From Falsiroseomonas selenitidurans (lineage in GTDB: Bacteria > Pseudomonadota > Alphaproteobacteria > Acetobacterales > Acetobacteraceae), in assembly GCF_012103215.1 (NCBI RefSeq), contig NZ_JAAVNE010000052.1:1-36659 (forward strand): DNA of 36,659 nucleotides, given 5' to 3'. How positions within the stretch are numbered: the stretch's first letter is position 1; each line of letters begins with the position of its first letter. A program made the translations under genes and the position numbers. This document shows positions 1 through 10,320 of this stretch, piece after piece. The notes under the pieces are model-generated. The model had not been told where the DNA came from. It worked only from the letters and a program-made list of their open reading frames with translations, and did not search any database.

Positions 1-165
1 TCAACGCGCTCGATGGGCTTCGACATAGGCGCACGCCTAGGCTTACGCCCAGGCCCTCACGGTTGCGCCGCCTGTCCGGTCGAATTGGGGGCCGCTCCAC
101 AATCGCGCGAGGCATCATCAAGCAGACTGCCGCTCGCCAAGACCAGTGGGGAGGTCAACCACCCA

Positions 166-441
166 ATGCATTCAAAAAAAGCATGCCGCGAATGTGGACG
201 CGGCGTCAGTGAAAAAGCTCGGATTTGCCCATACTGCCAAGCAGTTTTCAAGCACAAGCGTCACACCAACAGGTGGTATTTCTATTCTCCAGCAATGGCT
301 TCGATAGCCGGAGCCGCGCTCTTTGGAGTAATTGCACACCTGATCGGAAGCGCACGGATGGGAGCAGTGTTTCTGGGAGCTACAGTGGGGGCACTTGCCG
401 GACTGGTACTAAACGCACTGGATATTCCTGAACGAAGGTAG
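166..441 (+). CDS. Small zinc-ribbon protein with two membrane segments
   Basis: The 91-residue product starts with a CxxC-GxGVSEKAxxCPxC zinc-ribbon (cysteines near residues 7, 10, 20 and 23), then a basic stretch rich in Lys, His and Arg, then two hydrophobic segments (roughly residues 37-59 and 62-84). This is the layout of small zinc-ribbon membrane proteins of unknown role. I chose the ATG at 166 because a GGGGAGG ribosome-binding site lies at 148-154 and the zinc ribbon begins directly after it. The frame stays open upstream to an ATG at 13, but that extension looks like translated non-coding DNA. It stands alone, about 360 bp from the 3' end of the RTX gene on the other strand. I do not know a function. 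The frame and the cysteine pattern make a real gene likely. Confidence 0.6.
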   Translation: MHSKKACRECGRGVSEKARICPYCQAVFKHKRHTNRWYFYSPAMASIAGAALFGVIAHLIGSARMGAVFLGATVGALAGLVLNALDIPERR

Positions 442-802
442 TCATAGGCTCATACACTCGCGTAACGGAGGTGAGTGGAAGCACCATCCTTATCTATCCG
501 GTCACTCCCATGCCGAGCTCGACACAGAGAGTTTCCATCGCGCTCTGATCTGCCACCAAGATGGGCATGATCCACCACCCCAGTCCGTTTCCGGCAATGA
601 GCGTGACGTGTGAAACAGGCATCGCCCCGTTAATTTGACGAGCCGGGCACGCAGAATGTGTGCAAGCATGTGAGCCGCCTCCTTGCAGCAGCTCACCACC
701 ATCAAGCACTGGATTTTTCTGAAGTAGGTGGATATCTGGGCAAAAATCCATTTTCGGGCTGCTGAGTTCAGGGCAGCGAACAAAGTGTTTCCGCCCTGCC
801 TC
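442..802. other. Non-coding gap, no gene recognised
   Basis: This stretch lies between the small zinc-ribbon gene and the 3' end of the RTX gene, the two genes converging. Two overlapping leftward frames (494-751 and 502-783) are open, but neither shows a recognisable domain, a ribosome-binding site or biased codon use. An imperfect stem could form just past the RTX stop, with CAGGGC at 769-774 against GCCCTG at 793-798; it has no T-run, so I do not call it a terminator. It could be decayed mobile DNA. Confidence 0.5.
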
Positions 803-3800
803 CTATCCCAAGATAAGGTCGCTGGCGCTGAGACTGCTCACACCACGCAGCATGATCACGAACTCCGCATCGCTGTCCGCATCCGTGCTGCCTGCCAGCA
901 CACCCACATTCAGGTCAGGATCATAGCCAAAAGCGAGCTGCCCCGTGGCATTCACCGTGCTGAATTCGGTGCTGCCAATAAACACGAATGCCTGCCTGCC
1001 TGTGGGCGTGGCGTTCACATCCATTCGCGACAGATCAATGCGATCTCCCTGGGCAGACGAGAAGTCCATGATCACATCATATCTGTTGAAGACGAATAGA
1101 CTGTCCGTGATCGCGTCATAGCGGAACACATCAGCACCTGTGCCGCCTGTGAGCACATCGCGCCCACCTCCACCCATGAGCGTGTCATTCCCCGCACCAC
1201 CATCCAGCCGGTTGTTGGCGCTGTTGCCTGTGATCTGGTTGGCGAGTGTGTTGCCTGTGCCATTGATGGCGGCAGTGCCTGTGAGCGTGAGGTTCTCAAT
1301 GTGCTGTCCAGACAGATTGAAGCTCACCGAACTCAGCACATGGTCGACACCTGCATTCGACGCCTCGATCACGCGGTCGCCTGTGTTGTCCACCACATAG
1401 GTGTCATTGCCTGTGCCACCCACCATGCTGTCGGCGCCAGTGCCGCCATCCAGAGTATCCGCACCTGCACCACCATCCAGCGTGTCGTTGCCACTCCCGC
1501 CCATCAGCAGGTTGTTGGCGCTGTTGCCTGTGATCTGGTTGGCGAGTGTGTTGCCTGTGCCATTGATGGCACTCGTGCCTGTGAGGGTTAGGTTTTCAAT
1601 GTGCTGACCGGACAGACTGAACGTGACCGAGGCACGCACATGGTCGACACCTGCATTCGACGCCTCGATCACGCGGTCGCCTGTGTTGTCCACCACATAG
1701 GTGTCATTGCCTGTGCCACCCACCATGCTGTCGGCGCCAGTGCCGCCATCCAGAGTATCCGCACCTGCACCACCATCCAGCGTGTCGTTGCCACTCCCGC
1801 CCATCAGCAGGTTGTTGCCGCTGTTGCCTGTGATCTGGTTGGCAAGCGTGTTGCCTGTGCCATTGATGGCACTCGTGCCTGTGAGGGTTAGGTTTTCAAT
1901 GTGCTGACCGGACAGACTGAACGTGACCGAGGCACGCACATGGTCGACACCTGCATTCGACGCCTCGATCACGCGGTCGCCTGTGTTGTCCACCACATAG
2001 GTGTCGTTGCCTGTGCCACCCACCATGCTGTCGGCGCCAGTGCCGCCATCCAGAGTATCCGCACCTGCACCACCATCCAGCGTGTCGTTGCCACTCCCGC
2101 CCATCAGCAGGTTGTTGCCGCTGTTGCCTGTGATCTGGTTGGCAAGCGTGTTGCCTGTGCCATTGATGGCACTCGTGCCTGTGAGGGTTAGGTTTTCAAT
2201 GTGCTGACCGGACAGACTGAACGTGACCGAGGCACGCACATGGTCGACACCTGCATTCGACGCCTCGATCACGCGGTCGCCTGTGTTGTCCACCACATAG
2301 GTGTCGTTGCCTGTGCCACCCACCATGCTGTCGGCGCCAGTGCCGCCATCCAGAGTATCCGCACCTGCACCACCATCCAGCGTGTCGTTGCCACTCCCGC
2401 CCATCAGCAGGTTGTTGCCGCTGTTGCCTGTGATCTGGTTGGCAAGCGTGTTGCCTGTGCCATTGATGGCACTCGTGCCTGTGAGGGTTAGGTTTTCAAT
2501 GTGCTGACCGGACAGATTGAAGCTCACCGAACTCAGCACATGGTCCATGCCTGCATTGGATGCCTCGATCACGCGGTCGCCTGTGTTGTCCACCACATAG
2601 GTGTCGTTGCCTGTGCCACCCAGCATGGTATCGGCACCCGTGCCGCCCACCAGCAGATCGTCGCCAGCCAAGCCGATCAGGCTGTCGTTACCACCCAACC
2701 CATCAAGCGTGTCTGCGTTGGGCGTGCCTGTGAGGGTGTCGGCGCCTTCAGTCGCCAAACTGCCGAGGTTGATCTCCGCATCATCGAAGCGCAGCGTCTC
2801 AATATTAATAATTCTGTAGTTTGTAAACGCATCTGATTTGTGCGTTATCACCACGCCGGCGGCGGATTTTACTATAACGAAATTCGAAAACACTCCCTTA
2901 AGCGTGAAGATATCTAAACCTTCACCTCCATCGATCGTGCCCGATCCGCGATCAAGCATCAGAACGTCATCGCCTCGTCCCAAATCGACGAGAGCATTAG
3001 ACATGCTCAATCCCGATGGCTTGGTGATTATGACCTGCAGTATGTCATTCCCGTCGCCCATCCTAACTGAAGCGCGATCGACGCCAATGACGCTTGCACG
3101 TAGGACAATGCTATCAGCCCCACCCCCTGCATCGAGATAAGAGTTGTCCATAAATATGCCAACGGGAGAGTTTATTTCTACAGCATCGTCACCATCACCC
3201 ATCTCAACGAAGCCCTCAATGGCAAATCCATCGAGTGGGCTTGGCGATGAGTTTTCGATAATGAGGGTGTCATTTCCAGTGCCGAATTTAATGCTCGAAG
3301 CTCGCAGACCGTAACTTGCGCTTTGCTCGGCGGAGCTCAACATTTTTATGGCGACGAAATCATCGCCCCCACCAAGATCAAAAGACGATGCCTGAAGTGC
3401 GTTCCCGCCATCGGAATAATTGTTTATGTATATTGATGTTTCGCCCGCCCCAGATGTTAGCGCGGTTCCGCTGAAGCCTTGTGGATTAAAGATGCCGTAA
3501 ATATCAACATAAAACTCTATATTTCCATCACCAAAAAGGAAATCAGATCCGCTGATTGCGCCATTGTGAGCAAATTCTTCTTGACCCGAGTCCGCGTATA
3601 CGGTTGCGTTTCCTGCCAAATCTATAACCTGGAGTGCATTTATTGCAATTCCCGGTGTGTTAACGGGGCTGCCGCGGTAGATGTCGTCGCCAGCAGACCC
3701 GCTAATTGCGCCCGAAAGTGGCGCCCCCTCGTGAATAGTAACAAGATCATCATTGATAATAGTGCCAGACGCAGCTGCCGTGCCAATCGATAGACCTACG

Positions 3801-5398
3801 CTAGGATTGCTCAGTGTGACGGTGAAGCCCTCGTCGGCTTCCACGGAGGTGTCGCCCAGCACATTCACCGTGATGGTCTTGGCGGTCTCTCCTGCGGCGA
3901 AGCTAATATCTCCAAAGGGCATGACAGGAGTGAAGGTGAAGCCATTACCAATGGCGAGTTGGGTTTCGGCATCGTAAGCGTTGGCAGCATCGGCGCCCGT
4001 GCCTGAGACTGTCCATGTGACAGTGTGGGCTACCGAGGTGTCCCCTGTGCGTGACACCGTGAAGGTAAACGGTGTCGTACCTGTGTTGCCCTCTGCCTTG
4101 CTGGCAGAGGTGGCAGCGATAGAGATTGACGCACTGCCCGGGATACTAAATGCTGCCGCTTTGATACTAAACCCATCTGCGTCTCCCAATGTGCCACTAG
4201 TGTCGTTCCAGCTCACCAAGAAGGTGCTGGGTGACAGCTGCGTTCCCGTGGGGTTGGATTGGTTGTTCGTGACCTGCGAATTGACCAAAAATTCGGCACC
4301 TACCTTGCCGCCGTTCGCATCGAACAACTGCCCCTTGGCGCTCGTGCCGCTCGCGTCGCCCAAGGTACCGCTCGCATCGGTCCAAGTCACCACGAAGCCG
4401 CCGGTTTGCAGGGCAAAGACAGCAGGCGATGATTGATTTCCATTGATTTCCGAGTTGACGAGAAACTCGGAGCCTACTTTGTTGCCGCCTGCGTCGAACA
4501 GTTGCGCTTTGATGCTAGTGCCGTTTGCGTCACCTAGGGTGCCGCTTGCATCGGTCCAAGTCACCACAAAGCCGCCACTTTGCAGGGCAGTGATGGTGGA
4601 GAACGACTGATTACCCGAAGTTTGCGAGTTGACTAGAAAATCGGCACCCACCTTACTTCCGCTTGCATCAAACCGTTGAGCTTTGATGCTTGTGCCGCTC
4701 GCATCACCCGATATGCTATTTGCATCGGTCCAAGTGATTACAAAGTCACCATTTTTTAGGGTGGCAACAGTAGGCATCAGATTGTCTTGATGCATTCCTG
4801 TTGGCAGTGCATTAACAAGAAATTCAGAGTTAATCTTCGTGCCGAGCGCCGAAAATATCTGCGCCTTTACGCCCGCATTTACAGCATCAATGGGGGTTCC
4901 GACGGCATCTGCCCACGCGATAACAAATCCACCATCCAATAAGGCACTTACGCTAGGAAAAAGTTGCCAGGAATTTGTTTGTGTATTTGCGCGTATTTCG
5001 CTGCCAACACGGCTCGCCGCAGAGTCGAATATTTGCACATGTATGCCGCTTGCATTATTATCGCCAAGCGCCCGACTTCTGTCCTCCCAAGTCACAACAA
5101 AGCCACCACCGACAAGAGCGGTGACCGACGGAAACCAAGCGTAGGTCCCAGGATAACTATTAACAGTAAACTCCGCGCCTATTTTTGTGCCGCTGCCGTC
5201 GAAAAGCTGCGCCTTTACGTTCGATCCGCTCGAACCAGATGCCGGACCTGCGTAATCCGACCAAGTAGCCACAAAATTACCATTCTGCAGCTTGGTTACT
5301 CGAGGGTGAGCTTGATTTCCAGCTAATTGGCTATTGACGAGAAATTCGTCCACAACGCGGCTCGGAGTGATGGATGCTGGAGTAATTGAACCACTCAT
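803..5398 (-). CDS. RTX-type calcium-binding giant protein, Calx-beta domain, probable type I secretion substrate
   Basis: Product of 1531 residues. Order seen: about seven repeats of roughly 58 residues (about 18-420) with cores like GGFVVTWTDASG followed by KAQLFDA.G.KVG.EFLVNS; one Calx-beta domain (about 423-551, ending in IINDD); a repeat-poor segment (about 552-875) with scattered GDD-type turns; RTX nonapeptide-rich blocks (about 876-1412) including five 100-residue units; and a C-terminal segment (about 1413-1531) like the serralysin C-terminal domain that carries the type I secretion signal. There is no HExxH motif, so it is not a serralysin. Calcium-dependent folding outside the cell is the family expectation; an adhesin or surface-layer-like role is only a guess. 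There is no N-terminal signal peptide, as expected for type I export. The start is supported by AAGGAG at 5405-5410, six bases before the ATG. No ABC exporter or membrane-fusion gene is visible in the window. Confidence 0.88.
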   Translation of the reverse strand: MSGSITPASITPSRVVDEFLVNSQLAGNQAHPRVTKLQNGNFVATWSDYAGPASGSSGSNVKAQLFDGSGTKIGAEFTVNSYPGTYAWFPSVTALVGGGFVVTWEDRSRALGDNNASGIHVQIFDSAASRVGSEIRANTQTNSWQLFPSVSALLDGGFVIAWADAVGTPIDAVNAGVKAQIFSALGTKINSEFLVNALPTGMHQDNLMPTVATLKNGDFVITWTDANSISGDASGTSIKAQRFDASGSKVGADFLVNSQTSGNQSFSTITALQSGGFVVTWTDASGTLGDANGTSIKAQLFDAGGNKVGSEFLVNSEINGNQSSPAVFALQTGGFVVTWTDASGTLGDASGTSAKGQLFDANGGKVGAEFLVNSQVTNNQSNPTGTQLSPSTFLVSWNDTSGTLGDADGFSIKAAAFSIPGSASISIAATSASKAEGNTGTTPFTFTVSRTGDTSVAHTVTWTVSGTGADAANAYDAETQLAIGNGFTFTPVMPFGDISFAAGETAKTITVNVLGDTSVEADEGFTVTLSNPSVGLSIGTAAASGTIINDDLVTIHEGAPLSGAISGSAGDDIYRGSPVNTPGIAINALQVIDLAGNATVYADSGQEEFAHNGAISGSDFLFGDGNIEFYVDIYGIFNPQGFSGTALTSGAGETSIYINNYSDGGNALQASSFDLGGGDDFVAIKMLSSAEQSASYGLRASSIKFGTGNDTLIIENSSPSPLDGFAIEGFVEMGDGDDAVEINSPVGIFMDNSYLDAGGGADSIVLRASVIGVDRASVRMGDGNDILQVIITKPSGLSMSNALVDLGRGDDVLMLDRGSGTIDGGEGLDIFTLKGVFSNFVIVKSAAGVVITHKSDAFTNYRIINIETLRFDDAEINLGSLATEGADTLTGTPNADTLDGLGGNDSLIGLAGDDLLVGGTGADTMLGGTGNDTYVVDNTGDRVIEASNAGMDHVLSSVSFNLSGQHIENLTLTGTSAINGTGNTLANQITGNSGNNLLMGGSGNDTLDGGAGADTLDGGTGADSMVGGTGNDTYVVDNTGDRVIEASNAGVDHVRASVTFSLSGQHIENLTLTGTSAINGTGNTLANQITGNSGNNLLMGGSGNDTLDGGAGADTLDGGTGADSMVGGTGNDTYVVDNTGDRVIEASNAGVDHVRASVTFSLSGQHIENLTLTGTSAINGTGNTLANQITGNSGNNLLMGGSGNDTLDGGAGADTLDGGTGADSMVGGTGNDTYVVDNTGDRVIEASNAGVDHVRASVTFSLSGQHIENLTLTGTSAINGTGNTLANQITGNSANNLLMGGSGNDTLDGGAGADTLDGGTGADSMVGGTGNDTYVVDNTGDRVIEASNAGVDHVLSSVSFNLSGQHIENLTLTGTAAINGTGNTLANQITGNSANNRLDGGAGNDTLMGGGGRDVLTGGTGADVFRYDAITDSLFVFNRYDVIMDFSSAQGDRIDLSRMDVNATPTGRQAFVFIGSTEFSTVNATGQLAFGYDPDLNVGVLAGSTDADSDAEFVIMLRGVSSLSASDLILG
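1201..2640 (-). repeat. Five tandem 300-bp units inside the RTX gene
   Basis: The period is exactly 300 bp, encoding 100 residues per unit. Units 1801-2100 and 2101-2400 are identical base for base, and the match at a 300-bp offset runs unbroken from 1707 to about 2215. Unit 1501-1800 differs at a few sites, while the outer units (1201-1500 and the last about 240 bp to 2640) are more diverged and resemble each other where the middle ones differ (VLSSVSFNLS instead of VRASVTFSLS). Each unit holds RTX turns (GGxGND, GGTGADS) and the block YVVDNTGDRVIEASNAG. The pattern fits recent unequal duplication or gene conversion among the middle units. Confidence 0.95.
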
Positions 5399-5423
5399 GG
5401 GAAACTCCTTATAGTGCCCACAA

Positions 5424-5438
5424 ATGACGTGGGGTCAT
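5424..5438 (-). promoter_or_regulatory. Short inverted repeat upstream of the RTX gene
   Basis: ATGAC at 5424-5428 and GTCAT at 5434-5438 form a 5-bp inverted repeat around a 5-base centre, 26 to 40 bases upstream of the RTX start codon and just upstream of its ribosome-binding site. The spacing suits an operator or a leader hairpin, but arms this short can occur by chance. Confidence 0.25.
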
Positions 5439-5660
5439 CAGCGTGCGGAATGGAAACGTGATAAGAGGACGGCGCTCAGAGAGGGCTCGCCATAAGCGCG
5501 ATCACGCACACTGAACTAATGTGTGTGGGACCGAAAAGGCAGCAGCGAGCCGCACACATCACCAGCCGCGCCATCAGTGGGAGTAAGGATTAGACAGCTG
5601 CTCATGATGACCTCTCGCACTGGCTGTGGAGAACCTGATCCAGCGCTGGGTGCAGCAGCC

Positions 5661-5803
5661 GGTGTGCAACTCACACCCACCACCCGCCATCCTTCTGCCT
5701 GTGCAGAAGGGCGCAACTCATTTGCGGACAAGTCCACTCGTGGGCAAATCGTTGCGAAATTGCAAGTCGAGTCGTGTCGAGTCATGCAACTTGGTCAGTT
5801 GCA
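5661..5803. other. Cluster of small stem-loops in the island gap
   Basis: Within about 143 bases I can place seven perfect short inverted repeats: 5661-5677 (6-bp arms GGTGTG/CACACC), 5691-5710 (8-bp arms CCTTCTGC/GCAGAAGG with a four-base loop), 5712-5726 (CGCAA/TTGCG), 5726-5735 (GGAC/GTCC), 5734-5743 (CCAC/GTGG), 5752-5765 (TTGC/GCAA) and 5785-5803 (TGCAAC/GTTGCA). The 8-bp one is the strongest, and the 4-bp ones alone mean little. The density could mark a structured RNA or a protein-binding region of the element. Confidence 0.3.
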
Positions 5804-5970
5804 CACGTTAGACTGCGCTTCCACGTGGTGAGCCGCTGCACGGCAGCCAGGTCAGAACGCAGCCCCCACTACAAACGTGCAGGCGCCAACCTGGTCACCA
5901 CCCAGCAAACCCCATACTGGTGCCAAGGTAAGCTCAGCCTGTGTGGCTGATCAGGGTCGCTCCACGAACG

Positions 5971-5997
5971 AGTTGGATGGTGCAACACCACCCAACT
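5971..5997 (-). terminator. Hairpin directly after the integrase gene
   Basis: AGTTGGATGGTG at 5971-5982 and CACCACCCAACT at 5986-5997 form a 12-bp stem (one position a G-U type mismatch) with a three-base loop, beginning two bases after the integrase stop codon at 6000-6002. There is no T-run beyond it on the minus strand, so it may be an RNA-stabilising or weak terminator hairpin rather than a classical one. Confidence 0.45.
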
Positions 5998-5999
5998 TG

Positions 6000-7211
6000 T
6001 CAGCCGTAGGTTTGACCACCCAGCTGCGCTGCCCGTGCTGCAGGCGTGGCTGACTTGCCGTAGTAGCTCTCGATGACAGCCACGCTGGTGCCCATGTTTC
6101 GGGCAATCATGTAGATGTCTATGCCTGCACGTATGCTCATGACTGCATAGAAATGCCGCAGGCTGTACAGCGTGTATTTCTCACCAGAACTGTTGCGTGC
6201 GATCTGAGCCCGCTCCAACACTGTGTTGAACTGATCAATCAGGGTGACAATTGCACCACCATCCTGCATGACGAATACCCGATCATGCGCAGACAGATGA
6301 TCACGCAGCGCAAGCACACGCTTGATATACTTTGCGACTGCCACACGTGGGATCACCACACGAGCACCCGTCTTGCCGCGCACATGCAGTTCCACGTTGT
6401 GCCTGCCCAGCGCATCCACGAATGGCACCACATCGCTCACACGCAGATTGTTGGCTTCTCCCACCCGCATGCCTGAGTTTGCCAGCACCAGGACATAATC
6501 ACGCAGCAGCTGCCTTGTGTAGCGCGACCGCGGATTATCAGCCTCAGCAATCCATGCACGCATGGCGCGATAGAGCGCACGATATTCGGGGATGGTGAAC
6601 GCAGGTCGCACACGTTTCACCTTGGGCACAAAGGTGAATGTGGGCAGCGGCTTGTTGCCGCGATAGCCAGCATCATGGGCAAACTTGATGATGGCTTTTC
6701 CCAGCATGATCTCCCACTGCAAAGTCTTGTCAGCAGGATGCAGCCGAGCGTTCTTGGGCAGCTCCACCATGTTCTCATAGTAGGCTTTGCGCCAGTTCAC
6801 GTAGCCAGCCAGCACCTTGTCGTCCACGACCTCAATGGCGCGGTTGCCTGCATACGCACGCCAGAATTTCACCACCCGCTTGACCTGCCTGAGCATGGCA
6901 TCACTGGTGAACTTGCTGGTGCTGTTGTGTGCAGCCTTGCCCTGTGCGTTGTCTCGCTCGCGCCAGCTCACGTATTCTGAGATCACGCTGTCCAGGCTGC
7001 GCTGATGCGTGGGCAAGCCAGCTTTGAGCTTGAACTGGGTCTCGTAGAACAGCTGCGTGCCCAGATCCTTGGCACGTGCAAGGTCTACCGTTTTCAGGCT
7101 GCGCCACAGATAGCGGCGTTCACCCAGATACACCCGTGCCTGCCACAGCCCGTTGCGTGTGAACAGCTGTAGCAGACCATCATGCAGTGCGTGGGTGGAG
7201 TTTGTGGGCAT
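6000..7211 (-). CDS. Tyrosine recombinase / phage-type integrase
   Basis: The 403-residue product has a SAM-like core-binding region (about 70-190) and a C-terminal catalytic domain (about 200-390). Box I is SGMRVGE with the catalytic Arg at 249; a Lys follows at 280 in the RGKTG beta-hairpin; box II reads YSLRHFYA with Arg 352; the C-terminal box reads MGTSVAVIESYY with Tyr 383 or 384 as nucleophile. Two usual positions are altered: the first His of HxxR is Tyr 349, and the His/Trp before the tyrosine is Thr 375. I recall MGTS-type ends as a recurrent integrase subfamily in alphaproteobacteria, so it may still be active. It likely cuts and joins the element at the site beside secA. The start is the ATG at 7211, with AGGA a few bases upstream. 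No excisionase gene is visible. Confidence 0.9.
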   Translation of the reverse strand: MPTNSTHALHDGLLQLFTRNGLWQARVYLGERRYLWRSLKTVDLARAKDLGTQLFYETQFKLKAGLPTHQRSLDSVISEYVSWRERDNAQGKAAHNSTSKFTSDAMLRQVKRVVKFWRAYAGNRAIEVVDDKVLAGYVNWRKAYYENMVELPKNARLHPADKTLQWEIMLGKAIIKFAHDAGYRGNKPLPTFTFVPKVKRVRPAFTIPEYRALYRAMRAWIAEADNPRSRYTRQLLRDYVLVLANSGMRVGEANNLRVSDVVPFVDALGRHNVELHVRGKTGARVVIPRVAVAKYIKRVLALRDHLSAHDRVFVMQDGGAIVTLIDQFNTVLERAQIARNSSGEKYTLYSLRHFYAVMSIRAGIDIYMIARNMGTSVAVIESYYGKSATPAARAAQLGGQTYG

Positions 7212-7230
7212 ATGTTCCTGCTCGTCGTTA

Positions 7231-7287
7231 TGCCTAACTTGTGCATAACTGCCTGCAGGATTTCGCAGTGCCTATCAAGTGCCTAAC
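7231..7287. promoter_or_regulatory. Repeated TGCCTA(A/T)C sites upstream of the integrase
   Basis: TGCCTAAC occurs at 7231-7238 and again at 7280-7287, and the variant TGCCTATC at 7269-7276, eleven bases from the last copy. All lie in the 124 bp between integrase and secA. Direct repeats in this place often serve as arm-type integrase or excisionase sites, or as operators of the integrase promoter. No binding data are available; this is inference from position and repetition. Confidence 0.35.
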
Positions 7288-7310
7288 AGCCAAAACCCTT
7301 GGGCTTGGCT
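7288..7310. other. Inverted repeat between secA and integrase, terminator or attachment site
   Basis: AGCCAA at 7288-7293 pairs with TTGGCT at 7305-7310, with further CC/GG pairing inside. On the minus strand it follows the secA stop by about 25 bases, and its right arm contains TTTT, so it could end secA transcription. Its position at the composition boundary also makes it a candidate attachment core. A second short perfect inverted repeat, GGGCGC/GCGCCC at 7331-7347, overlaps the secA stop codon. Confidence 0.4.
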
Positions 7311-7335
7311 GCTAGTGCGTTGATTTCATTGGGCG

Positions 7336-10071
<2,736 letters not shown>

Positions 10072-10320
10072 GTTGGATTGCTGTCTCCGACCCGCACCGA
10101 AGGACCTGCGCCGATGCGTTCACGCCCGGTGGTCAAGGGCGCAAGGCCCGGCTCGGGCGGGGGGCGCGGCAGCCGGAGAGATAGGCGCGTGGCCCCCTGG
10201 CGTCAACGCGAAGCCCGATCACGGCGCCATGGGGACCGGCCCGGGCCGGACAGGCCCGCCTTGTGGCCGCCCGGCGCATCGGCCATCCTGTGGCCTTCCT
10301 TGATCAGAGATTCCCCGTCC

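Larger units (their letters stand above)
5399..5999. other. 600-bp non-coding gap between the RTX gene and the integrase
   Basis: No convincing gene here: the open frames at 5516-5831 lack domains and ribosome-binding sites. It should hold the RTX promoter, and its left end contains the RTX leader. The middle (5661-5803) is crowded with small inverted repeats, listed separately. GTCGAGTC occurs twice at 5766-5773 and 5776-5783, ten bases apart, so on one face of the helix, like a protein-binding site. The right end carries the hairpin just after the integrase stop codon. Confidence 0.6.
1..7310. mobile_element. Probable genomic island end, boundary next to the secA 3' end
   Basis: Seen: a tyrosine recombinase gene (6000-7211) lies beside the secA 3' end, and the whole left flank has lower G+C, different codon use and long non-coding gaps compared with the dense, very GC-rich genes from 7336 onward. 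The cargo visible here is an RTX-type giant protein and a small zinc-ribbon membrane protein. Known: integrase genes usually sit at one end of the element, close to the attachment site. Inferred: the right end lies between about 7212 and 7335, and the left end is outside the window. I found no matching attachment repeat between the first 800 bases and 7212-7340. The exact extent is therefore unknown, and the start given is only the window edge. Confidence 0.55.

Noticed and set aside
494..783. Two leftward open frames near the left edge
   Set aside because: No recognisable domain, start signal or codon bias; possibly decayed DNA.
1301..2507. A series of repeated 68- and 96-codon plus-strand frames spaced 300 bp apart
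   Set aside because: They are mirror images of the RTX repeats on the minus strand.
1201..2640. CRISPR-like periodic repeat
   Set aside because: The 300-bp period is coding, with no short repeat/unique spacer pattern and no cas genes.
803..5398. Serralysin-type metalloprotease
   Set aside because: The C-terminus resembles that of serralysins, but there is no HExxH motif anywhere in the protein.
5516..5831. Overlapping open frames on both strands in the RTX-integrase gap
   Set aside because: They coincide with inverted-repeat-rich sequence and show no protein features.
7212..7335. tRNA or tmRNA gene as integration target
   Set aside because: No cloverleaf, CCA end or T-arm signature can be found there.
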